From Verrucomicrobiaceae bacterium (GTDB taxonomy: Bacteria > Pseudomonadota > Gammaproteobacteria > Pseudomonadales > CAMLJR01): 64,000 nucleotides of DNA. This document shows positions 54,709 to 64,000 of this stretch, one piece after another (within the stretch, counting starts at the first letter, position 1; each line of letters begins with the position of its first letter). The stretch spans positions 124,001-188,000 of the forward strand of contig JAQGNY010000054.1 in the NCBI GenBank assembly GCA_028293825.1, given 5' to 3'. The translations under genes were made by a program, and so were the position numbers. The notes under the pieces were generated by a model. That model was not told the DNA's origin, did not search any database, and saw only the letters and a program-made list of their open reading frames with translations.

Positions 54709-56904
54709 TTATTCGTTAAGAAGTTGCAGCGGTTGCGGTTCGTTCGCCTGCACTTTCTCAATTAAGCTGCGGATATCAATAATCAATGCGACTTCGCCAG
54801 TGGCGAGAATCGTCGAGCCGCCAATACCGCGGATATGACTGAATATTTTTCCCATCGGCTTGATCACCGTTTGGAATTCGCCGTGCAGCGTGTCGACCAC
54901 GATGCCGACTTTTACGCCGGCGTAGCGCACCACGACAATATTTTCGCGGCCATCGAAGCGGCCATCGATTTCGGACTCTTTACCTATTTCGAAAAATTCG
55001 CGCAGGCGAATATAAGGCAGCACCTCACCGCGCAAATTAATGTAGTTGCGCAACTGTTCCTGATCGCGATCATTAGTATTTAATTCAATACATTCGACGA
55101 CCATATCGAGCGGAATTACAAAGGCCGAACGCCCCACCTGTACCAAAAAACCATCGATGATCGCGAGCGTCAGCGGCAGCCGAATACTCATCGTGCTACC
55201 GACGCCCATTTCGCTGGCGATGCTGATAGTGCCGCGCAATGCTTCGATGTTCTGCCGCACCACGTCCATGCCGACGCCGCGGCCGGATAAATTTGTTACT
55301 TGTTCGGCCGTGGAAAAACCCGCCGCGAAAATTAATTTGTAAATTTCCGGATCGGACAAATTGTGATTGGCCGGAACAATGCCTTTCTCGATGGCCTTGC
55401 TCAGAATTCTGTCTTTGTTCAAACCGCCGCCGTCATCGGATACTTCGATAACGATGCTGCCGGAATCGTGAAACGCGTTGAGCTCGATGGTGCCTTGCAG
55501 CGGTTTGCCGCGCTCCGCGCGCACTTCCGCTTTTTCGATGCCGTGGTCCATCGAATTGCGCACCAGGTGCATTAACGGATCGCCAATTTTTTCAACGACG
55601 GTTTTATCGAGTTCGGTTTCGGCGCCATTAATGATCAAGCCAATGTCTTTGCCGATCTCTTTGCTGACATCGCGCACCACACGTTGAAAGCGCGAGAAGG
55701 TTTCGCCGATCTGCACCATCCGAATCGATAACGCGGTATCGCGCACTTCTTCGATTAAATTGCCCATCAGCTCGCCGGCTTCGAGCATTTCGCTAATAGC
55801 GGAACGCTTAGCAATTAAATTAGCACCGGCACCGGCGATAACTAACTCGCCGATTAAACCGATCAGGTGATCGAGCTTGTCGGCATCGATACGAATTAAC
55901 CGCTGTTGCTTATTTTTCGCGTCTTTTACTTGCTGCTGTTTTTCGACGGCGGCTTCGACCACATCCGCCTGCACTGCGCCGTTACCGATCAAAATGCTGC
56001 CGAGCGGTAAAGAAATTTCTTCGGCTAATTCCGCTTGCGCGTTAAGGCCGACATTTAATTCCTGTTCGCTGAGCGTGCCGCACTTAATCAGAATATCGCC
56101 GAGCAGCATTTCCTCTTCGGGCAAATTACGAATCAATTCGATGTAATCGGCAATGCAGCTACGTGGCGACAGAATGGTAATGCGCGCATCTTCGCGCACA
56201 AATTCAAATACGCCTTCGATCGCGGCTTTATCGACATCGCTTTTGAAATTAATTTCGAAACCGAGATAACACGACTCGGCGTCGAACGCATCGAATGCCG
56301 GCAGCGCGTCGCTGATAGTCGACACCGCCACGATTTCGCCGAGCGTGCGCAGATAACGCATGAACGCGAGCGGGTCCATACCGTTGCGAAATACATCGGT
56401 ACCGAAACGCAGTGAAATATGCCAGTTGTCGGTATCGGCAACGATGCCGCTGCGCTCGATTTCCGGTGCAGCCACCACAGTTGGCGCAGCGACCGCCACC
56501 GCTTGCGGCGCGACCCCGAGATACACATTTAAACGGTCGATCAGGCCGCTACCTTTTTGTTCGAGCGCGGCATCCGGTGCATCGTTGCCATTGGCGACGT
56601 TATCGACCAGAGCGCTGATTTGATCGCAGCTTTCCAAAAATATATCGGCGAGATTGCTGTCGAGTGGCACGTTGCCGTCGCGCACTTTATCGAGCACGCT
56701 TTCGACGACGTGCGTGAATTTAACAACGTCATCTAAGCCGAATAATCCGGCCGAACCTTTGATCGTATGCGCAGCGCGAAAAATAGCGTTGATAGTGTCC
56801 GCGTCGGCCGCTTCGCTTTCGGTCTGCAACAAACGGCTTTCCATATCCTCGAGCAATTCGCGGCTTTCGACTAAAAATGTTTGCAGTGCTGCATCGAGAT
56901 TCAT
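54709..56904 (-). CDS. cheA: Chemotaxis histidine kinase CheA
   Basis: A 731-residue CheA. Hpt with phosphoacceptor His46 in AAHTIKGSAG, then a middle part (about 150-330) including a P2-like domain, P3 dimerisation, the HATPase (MHLVRNSMDHGIE, GGGLN and GRGVGMDV) and the C-terminal CheW-like regulatory domain (LRGEVLPYIRL). It phosphorylates CheY and CheB. The 11-bp gap from the STAS gene indicates cotranscription. Confidence 0.96.
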   Translation of the reverse strand: MNLDAALQTFLVESRELLEDMESRLLQTESEAADADTINAIFRAAHTIKGSAGLFGLDDVVKFTHVVESVLDKVRDGNVPLDSNLADIFLESCDQISALVDNVANGNDAPDAALEQKGSGLIDRLNVYLGVAPQAVAVAAPTVVAAPEIERSGIVADTDNWHISLRFGTDVFRNGMDPLAFMRYLRTLGEIVAVSTISDALPAFDAFDAESCYLGFEINFKSDVDKAAIEGVFEFVREDARITILSPRSCIADYIELIRNLPEEEMLLGDILIKCGTLSEQELNVGLNAQAELAEEISLPLGSILIGNGAVQADVVEAAVEKQQQVKDAKNKQQRLIRIDADKLDHLIGLIGELVIAGAGANLIAKRSAISEMLEAGELMGNLIEEVRDTALSIRMVQIGETFSRFQRVVRDVSKEIGKDIGLIINGAETELDKTVVEKIGDPLMHLVRNSMDHGIEKAEVRAERGKPLQGTIELNAFHDSGSIVIEVSDDGGGLNKDRILSKAIEKGIVPANHNLSDPEIYKLIFAAGFSTAEQVTNLSGRGVGMDVVRQNIEALRGTISIASEMGVGSTMSIRLPLTLAIIDGFLVQVGRSAFVIPLDMVVECIELNTNDRDQEQLRNYINLRGEVLPYIRLREFFEIGKESEIDGRFDGRENIVVVRYAGVKVGIVVDTLHGEFQTVIKPMGKIFSHIRGIGGSTILATGEVALIIDIRSLIEKVQANEPQPLQLLNE

Positions 56905-56915
56905 CGTCGCTATCC

Positions 56916-57227
56916 TCAGCCGGCCGCGTCGGTTTGCACGCCGAATTCGGCGCTTAAATTACACAGCTGCCAACCATCCAGCACCGCCTGACTTGGCGCT
57001 AAAAACTCGATTGATTTATTGCGCGCCACGCATTCGCGTTTGGCGAGCAATAACAATTGCATGCCGGCCGTATCGATTTCGCCGATTTGCGATAAATCAA
57101 TTTCCAGCGGAAGCTCCGCCTGCAATGCAGCGGCAAGTTTTTCTTTCAATTCGGCCGCCATATAAATGGTCAACTCACCTTCAAGGGTAAGTCGGGTTGC
57201 CGCTTCTTTCTTTTTCGATGAGCCCAT
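56916..57227 (-). CDS. STAS-domain (anti-anti-sigma-like) protein
   Basis: A 103-residue single STAS domain. The phosphoacceptor-type site is IDTAGMQLL with a Thr; the start has a Lys-rich stretch (SSKKKEA). STAS proteins in chemotaxis clusters form regulatory complexes, but no matching kinase or phosphatase gene is beside it. It sits between cheY and cheA, a place where Che2-like clusters often have such a gene. Confidence 0.9.
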   Translation of the reverse strand: MGSSKKKEAATRLTLEGELTIYMAAELKEKLAAALQAELPLEIDLSQIGEIDTAGMQLLLLAKRECVARNKSIEFLAPSQAVLDGWQLCNLSAEFGVQTDAAG

Positions 57228-57245
57228 TAATAAATTCCGCGCTAC

Positions 57246-57614
57246 TTACGGCAATATGAGTTTGGAGACTGCACTCAACATCTGTTCGGGCTTGAACGGT
57301 TTAACGACCCATGCTTTGGCACCCGCGGCCTGACCTTCTTGCTTTTTGCCTTCCTGGCTTTCTGTGGTCAGCATGATGATCGGAGTAAATTTGTAGTTCG
57401 GCAGTTTTTTCACTTCTTTCACCAGCGTGATGCCGTCCATGTTCGGCATATTCACATCGCTGATAATTAAATGAACTTTCACGCCGTTGAGTTTGGAGAG
57501 CGCATCGACACCATCGCACGCCTCGATCACATCGTACCCGCCGCCTTTTAACGCGATCGCAACGACCTGACGCAATGAAGCGGAATCGTCAACGATGAGA
57601 ATCGTTTTTGCCAT
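57246..57614 (-). CDS. cheY: CheY-like response regulator
   Basis: A 122-residue single receiver. Acidic pair in LIVDDSAS, phosphoacceptor Asp in ISDVNMPNMDG, Thr in IIMLTTES and Lys in VVKPFKPEQ. The ATG at 57614 (MAKTILIVDD) is chosen by family; an in-frame extension to 57629 is short. It is the output of the cluster or a phosphate sink. It is separated from the first MCP by 173 bp and from the STAS gene by 18 bp. Confidence 0.94.
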   Translation of the reverse strand: MAKTILIVDDSASLRQVVAIALKGGGYDVIEACDGVDALSKLNGVKVHLIISDVNMPNMDGITLVKEVKKLPNYKFTPIIMLTTESQEGKKQEGQAAGAKAWVVKPFKPEQMLSAVSKLILP

Positions 57615-57787
57615 AACAGAAAACTCCAAAAATCTTTAAAAACTTATGCACGATTGCAAATTTTTGCGACTCGTAGTGAGCCGCGCTGCCGCTATTCGAT
57701 ACCGCTAATTCTTTAACAATTTTTCTGTACCAATTGCCAATTACGATTTTCCAAAAATTAAAAATCTACCAATTGGAAAACTCAAAC

Positions 57788-58969
57788 TTAGAAAAATGTA
57801 ATTTCATCTTCTTGCGTCTGCGAACCGGCACCGCTGTGTACCGAGCGCTCTTCCGCCATTGCATAAGTGCGTTCGAGTTCGTGCAACAATTCGCGCGTAT
57901 CGAGCGGTAAAAATCCAGCACCCTGTTGAACACCCGCGCAGCTGCGATCGAGATATTCGGGCACCGAACCAATGTTGTCGCGCACGTGACTCAACACTTG
58001 GCTGACACGATCTTGAAATTGCAGCTGCACCATCGCCTGCGAAATTTCATCCTTAATACCGGCGCTTTGCGTGCGCAAAATTCCGCTCGATTCGATCAGT
58101 CCTTCCGTCACTTGACGGAAATCGCTCAGCACCGATTCAATCGCTTGCTCTGAGCGAGTAACCGATTGCGATTCGCTCGATGCGGTGTGATCGGCAGCGC
58201 GTACCGCCGTGCTGATCGCATTGCTGATAGTTTCTACTTTCGCACTGATGCGTGTGCCGGTTTCTTTCGACAAATTAGACAGTTTGCGTACTTCGTCGGC
58301 GACGACCGCAAAACCGCGACCGACCTCACCGGCACGCGCCGCTTCGATCGCTGCATTTAATGCGAGTAAATTAGTTTGGTCGGCAATGCCGCGCACGTCG
58401 GCCGCCATTTGTTTTAACTCGACAATAAAATCGAGCAGCCCGCTTACTTCGCCGAGCATTATTTGTTTGTTGTCCATCGCCGCTTTCAGCGATGCAACCA
58501 CTTCACTTAATTGCGCTTCGCAAGAAGCAAATACGGACACTGTTGAACCGCCGCCATCGAGTTCACCAGCGGCGTTATCGGATGCAGCGACTGCGGTTTC
58601 CAAATTTCTAACGATGCCGGCAAATTGGCCGGTAAGTTCGCATACAGCAGATTCCATTTGCGAGCGGCCGAGTTCGATCTGACGCTGCCACACCGGTACC
58701 AGCTCGCTGCTTAATTGATGCAGGCCGACCACGAATGGATCTGCGGTCGCTTGGAATTTTTGTTCGGTTTCGCGATGCGCTTGTGCAACGGCACTATTGA
58801 GCGATTCGTTCACCGAACCTTTCAACATAAATGCGCTGAAGCCTGCGGCTATAATAATTACGATTGCCAGCACGATTACCGGCCAGTCAAAACCAGCAAC
58901 GATAAATACACCAATCGCGGCGAGCAGCGCTGGCGTAAACACGTACAGACCTGTTGCTTTTGCTTGCAT
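57788..58969 (-). CDS. MCP-like receptor with a CheZ-type DxxxQ motif
   Basis: A 393-residue receptor. Two adjacent TM segments (about 10-26 and 30-49) with hardly any periplasmic part, then coiled coil and an MCP signalling tip ([17 protein letters not shown], 196-212). After the tip lies LQFQDRVSQ, with Asp320 and Gln324 in the DxxxQ spacing of the CheZ active site, and the C-terminus ends EDEITFF. It has no HAMP. It is the first gene of the chemotaxis operon; no cheZ exists here. A sensing role for an intracellular or membrane signal is inferred. Confidence 0.88.
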   Translation of the reverse strand: MQAKATGLYVFTPALLAAIGVFIVAGFDWPVIVLAIVIIIAAGFSAFMLKGSVNESLNSAVAQAHRETEQKFQATADPFVVGLHQLSSELVPVWQRQIELGRSQMESAVCELTGQFAGIVRNLETAVAASDNAAGELDGGGSTVSVFASCEAQLSEVVASLKAAMDNKQIMLGEVSGLLDFIVELKQMAADVRGIADQTNLLALNAAIEAARAGEVGRGFAVVADEVRKLSNLSKETGTRISAKVETISNAISTAVRAADHTASSESQSVTRSEQAIESVLSDFRQVTEGLIESSGILRTQSAGIKDEISQAMVQLQFQDRVSQVLSHVRDNIGSVPEYLDRSCAGVQQGAGFLPLDTRELLHELERTYAMAEERSVHSGAGSQTQEDEITFF

Positions 58970-59324
58970 GGAAAAATCACCTCAAGAATTTCCGCGACAT
59001 TCCCTTGCACGGCCAAGCAGAGCTCGCGCTGCTGCTTATAACTTTTTAATTGCTTTTATAAAGCTCGACGACTCAAAACAAACCGCATAGACAGCAATTA
59101 GCCGCATCGCTGGTAGTGATGCTTTAATCTAGATCAAAACTGAGTTGTTTCAAGGCAGATAGAGAGCGAATAAAAATCAGCGCTGCGAAAGCGTTAACTA
59201 TTCGATGCAGGAAAGCGTGTTTTTAGCGGGTATTCAGCGGTTTAGCCTAACAGTGGCGCTATGGCGCACCACTGCTGGAAAAAAAATAATTTATAAAAAA
59301 AGTTTTTGCGGAAATTGTGCTACG
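58970..59324. other. Intergenic region upstream of the chemotaxis operon
   Basis: About 355 bp between purA and the first MCP gene, both transcribed leftwards. No gene is supported (an 83-codon frame overlapping the end of purA is not credible). It holds an FNR-like site at 59124-59137 and probably the promoter of the chemotaxis operon. Confidence 0.55.
59124..59137. promoter_or_regulatory. FNR/Anr-like palindrome with one mismatch
   Basis: TTAATCTAGATCAA against TTGAT-N4-ATCAA, one mismatch, 155 bp before the first MCP gene of the chemotaxis operon. Anr control of aerotaxis receptors is known in Pseudomonas, so oxygen regulation is a fair inference. Confidence 0.55.
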
Positions 59325-61834
<2,510 letters not shown>

Positions 61835-61839
61835 AAAGC

Positions 61840-62031
61840 TTATCCGCGCCTGATCCAATGCAAAAAAACAGCGCCCAAAACCATGCTACTGAGACCAAAA
61901 ATACGCAACGTACGGGGAGGCATTTGCGCTGCAAGCGTCATCGCCTGTTGCCAGCGCGTCGGGCTTAAGAACGGCAAAATGCCTTCAAATACCAGCACCA
62001 GGCAAAAGGCTGTCGCCAGATCGCGCGCCAA
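61840..62031 (-). CDS. DUF2065 small membrane protein
   Basis: A 63-residue protein with two TM segments and the DUF2065 pattern LVLVFEGILPFLSP. The TTG at 62031 is chosen because GGAG lies correctly before it and the resulting protein matches family length; the longer frame to 62094 adds an unrelated N-terminus. Genes of this family commonly sit between hflC and hisZ. Function unknown. It ends 5 bp before hisZ. Confidence 0.82.
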   Translation of the reverse strand: MARDLATAFCLVLVFEGILPFLSPTRWQQAMTLAAQMPPRTLRIFGLSSMVLGAVFLHWIRRG

Positions 62032-62094
62032 TGCACTCTCCTCACGCAATGATTTGCGCAGCGTACTTATTGATGTTTGAAAAATTCCGGCCAC

Positions 62095-62140
62095 AAAAAA
62101 CCCGGATCTGGTCGGTACCTAAGCGGGCGACCAGCCCGGG
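62095..62140 (-). terminator. Intrinsic terminator after hflC
   Basis: On the minus strand, a long stem (CCCGGGCTGGTCG with CGACCAGATCCGGG, one small internal mismatch) followed by T6. It lies 60 bp after the hflC stop and 64 bp before the DUF2065 start. Confidence 0.88.
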
Positions 62141-62199
62141 TGCGCGATCATACCACAGTCGACTTTTATTGCGGCTGTCGCCGGGCGGTCACGAAACGC

Positions 62200-63075
62200 T
62201 TAGCGCGTGCCGCGTTGACTGTTCAGGTATTTAAAGAAATCGCTTTTCGGATCGAGCAATAAAATATCGTTGCGACCGCCAAAGCTCTCTTGATATGCGG
62301 TGAGACTACGCGTGAACGCATAAAACTCCGGGTCTTGTTTATAGGCCTCCGCATAAATGGCTGACGCTTTCGCATCGCCTTCGCCGCGAATCGATTCAGC
62401 ATCGCGATACGCCGATGCTTCGAGAATAGTTTTCTCACGATCGGCCGAGGCCCGAATTTTTTCCGCCAGCTCTTTACCGGTTGAACGATGCTCGCGCGCT
62501 TCGCGTTCGCGTTCCGACTTCATCCGATCGAATACCGATTGACTGACCTGCTCCGGTAAATCGATACGCTTGATACGCACATCGACCACTTCGATACCGA
62601 ATTCAGTCTGTGCGATTTCGTTCAATTGCTTGGTCAAATCGGCCATCAACGATTCGCGCTCGCCAGAGACAACCTCATGCACAGTGCGTTCGCCAAACTG
62701 ATTGCGTAAACCGGTTTTGATCCGTTGCAGCAACAGTGTTTGCGCACGCGTTTCATCGCCGCTGGTAGCGGTATAAAACCGCGATGTGTCTTTCAAACGC
62801 CACTTCGCATAAAAATCGACATCGAGTGGCTTTTTCTCGATCGTTAAAAAACGTTCGGGCGGCGACTCCAATGTCAACAGACGACGATCGAATTTACGTA
62901 CCGTATGCACCCACGGAATTTTCGCGTGCAAGCCAATCGAAATATTCGGATTCACCACTTCGCCAAAACGCAGCAACACGCCGCGCTCGGTTTCGCTGAT
63001 GACATATAAACTGTTGGCGAGGCCGAGCGCGATCAATACGAATAGCGCCGCTAAGCTAATTAATTTATTTCCCAT
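62200..63075 (-). CDS. hflC: HflC, modulator of FtsH protease
   Basis: A 291-residue SPFH-domain membrane protein. One N-terminal TM (about 5-25) leads into VISETERGVLLRFGEV and the band-7 domain, then a long charged coiled coil (EREREAREHRSTG). With HflK it forms a cage around FtsH in the inner membrane. The ATG at 63075 (MGNKLISL) is preceded by the hflK stop at 1 bp distance. A terminator follows. Confidence 0.96.
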   Translation of the reverse strand: MGNKLISLAALFVLIALGLANSLYVISETERGVLLRFGEVVNPNISIGLHAKIPWVHTVRKFDRRLLTLESPPERFLTIEKKPLDVDFYAKWRLKDTSRFYTATSGDETRAQTLLLQRIKTGLRNQFGERTVHEVVSGERESLMADLTKQLNEIAQTEFGIEVVDVRIKRIDLPEQVSQSVFDRMKSEREREAREHRSTGKELAEKIRASADREKTILEASAYRDAESIRGEGDAKASAIYAEAYKQDPEFYAFTRSLTAYQESFGGRNDILLLDPKSDFFKYLNSQRGTR

Positions 63076-63076
63076 G

Positions 63077-64000
63077 TTAGCGACCCTCCCGTCCGCGCGA
63101 TGTATCGCGGCGCGTGCTCGGCAACGGTTCCATCTGCACTTCGACGCTGCCGGTACTGCTGGCACGATCGGCCGCATTTTGCTGTTCGATAATTTTATCG
63201 AGCGGTACGTACAACATATTATTTCCGCCCTGCACATCGACTAACACTTTGTTGCTCTTACTGAGCACGCTCTGAACCGCATCGATATACATGCGCTGCC
63301 GCGTTACTTCGGGCGCTTTACGGTATTCGGTTAGTTGTTTTTCGAAACGCGCTGCGTCGCCTTCGGCGCGCGACACCACTTGCTCGCGATAGGCATTAGC
63401 TTCTTCTATTTGACGCTGAGCGCGGCCGCGCGCTTCCGGAATAATTCCGTTGGCATAAGTTTCGGCTTCGTTCTTCAAACGCTCGCGATCTTCTTTCGCG
63501 CGCGGCACATCGTTAAATGCTTCCTGTACTTGCGAGGGCGCATGCGCATCCTCAATGTTCACTTTCGCAATTTGAATTCCGGTTTCATAAGCGTCGAGAT
63601 ATTGCTGCAACCGCAGTTGCACATCGACCGCGATTTGCTCGCGACCCTCGGTAATAATTTGATCCATAACCGCGCCGCCAACGACATGGCGCAATGCGCT
63701 TTCCGTAGCCTGCTCAAGACTGATTTCCGGCTGCTTAACTTTCAGCAAATAATTTTTCGGATCGGCGACACGGTATTGAACTGAAATCGCTACATCGACG
63801 ATATTTTCATCCTGCGTCAGCATGACCGAATGCTGCCCTACCGATTGCACTTTGGTAACGTTCACTTTCGCAACGCGATCGATCATTGGCCAATTCCAAT
63901 GCAGACCGGGATTTACTGTTTCCAGATATTTGCCGAGGCGCAATACAACCGCGCGCTCCTGCTGATCCAACTGATAAAAACCAAATGCGAAATACAACGC
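63077..64000 (-). CDS. hflK: HflK, modulator of FtsH protease (5' end cut by window edge)
   Basis: The C-terminal 306 residues are present; the N-terminus lies beyond the right edge. The SPFH domain begins at YQLDQQERAVVLRLGKY and continues through GLHWNWPMID, followed by the coiled-coil EAFNDVPRAKEDRERL and a Ser/Thr/Arg-rich tail. It partners HflC; the genes are 1 bp apart and doubtless cotranscribed. Confidence 0.95.
   Translation of the reverse strand, partial: ALYFAFGFYQLDQQERAVVLRLGKYLETVNPGLHWNWPMIDRVAKVNVTKVQSVGQHSVMLTQDENIVDVAISVQYRVADPKNYLLKVKQPEISLEQATESALRHVVGGAVMDQIITEGREQIAVDVQLRLQQYLDAYETGIQIAKVNIEDAHAPSQVQEAFNDVPRAKEDRERLKNEAETYANGIIPEARGRAQRQIEEANAYREQVVSRAEGDAARFEKQLTEYRKAPEVTRQRMYIDAVQSVLSKSNKVLVDVQGGNNMLYVPLDKIIEQQNAADRASSTGSVEVQMEPLPSTRRDTSRGREGR

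Overview
The window is a dense chromosomal segment (about 58 protein genes, no rRNA, tRNA or insertion sequence seen) from a Gram-negative bacterium, most likely a gammaproteobacterium related in gene order to Pseudomonas and the Cellvibrionales/Nevskiales. Reasons: an Arg32-type EF-P next to earP; a NrdA with two ATP-cones as in pseudomonads; the hflK-hflC-DUF2065-hisZ-purA order; a Che2-like cheD-containing chemotaxis cluster; and PA2778/PA2779-type proteins. The species cannot be fixed from sequence reading alone. Both termini are cut: efp runs off the left edge and hflK off the right edge.

Layout. 1-3.2 kb: EF-P, its arginine rhamnosyltransferase EarP, and a PA2779/PA2778-like pair (small membrane protein plus C39-peptidase/TPR lipoprotein). 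3.2-17.5 kb: two hybrid sensor kinases, monothiol glutaredoxin, argD-argF, the class Ia ribonucleotide reductase nrdA-nrdB preceded by two DnaA-box-like sites and two NrdR-box-like sites, a DUF2442 pair and a TonB-like protein. 17.9-30.6 kb: the most interesting region. A dihaem c-type cytochrome and a cytochrome P450 converge on a PapA/condensation-like acyltransferase; across a very AT-rich spacer there is a six-gene operon rhlA - ICMT-like methyltransferase - EmrB-type MFS - NodT-type outer-membrane factor - EmrA-type adaptor - RhlB-like glycosyltransferase. RhlA carries S102, D223 and H251 at the same residue numbers as the triad described for Pseudomonas aeruginosa RhlA. The operon looks like a complete make-and-export locus for a rhamnolipid-like glycolipid, with a possible carboxyl-methylating step and divergent oxidising/acylating genes.

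30.7-38.8 kb: a holin-like membrane protein, a CAP-domain protein, an HDOD protein with a YbaK-like N-terminus, DUF4345, 23S rRNA methyltransferase RlmA and a 1197-residue PAS/GAF/GGDEF/EAL protein. 38.9-44.8 kb: a catabolic island with a Rieske ring-hydroxylating dioxygenase (alpha and beta), an acyl-CoA-dehydrogenase-fold oxidoreductase, a MaoC hydratase, an SDR and a c-type cytochrome; a perfect FNR/Anr-type palindrome lies in its divergent promoter region. 44.9-49.9 kb: DUF2177, DUF2062, an acyltransferase-3 protein, an orphan ParA-like ATPase and a YjgR/HerA-like ATPase. 50.0-59.0 kb: a chemotaxis operon transcribed leftwards (MCP, cheY, STAS, cheA, MCP, cheW, cheR, cheD, cheB), whose first receptor carries a CheZ-like DxxxQ motif and for which no cheZ is present. 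59.3-64 kb: purA, hisZ, DUF2065, hflC, hflK, with an intrinsic terminator after hflC.

Links between regions: EarP and RhlB would both use dTDP-L-rhamnose, so a dTDP-rhamnose pathway is expected elsewhere in the genome. Two FNR-type sites suggest oxygen control of the catabolic island and possibly of the chemotaxis operon.
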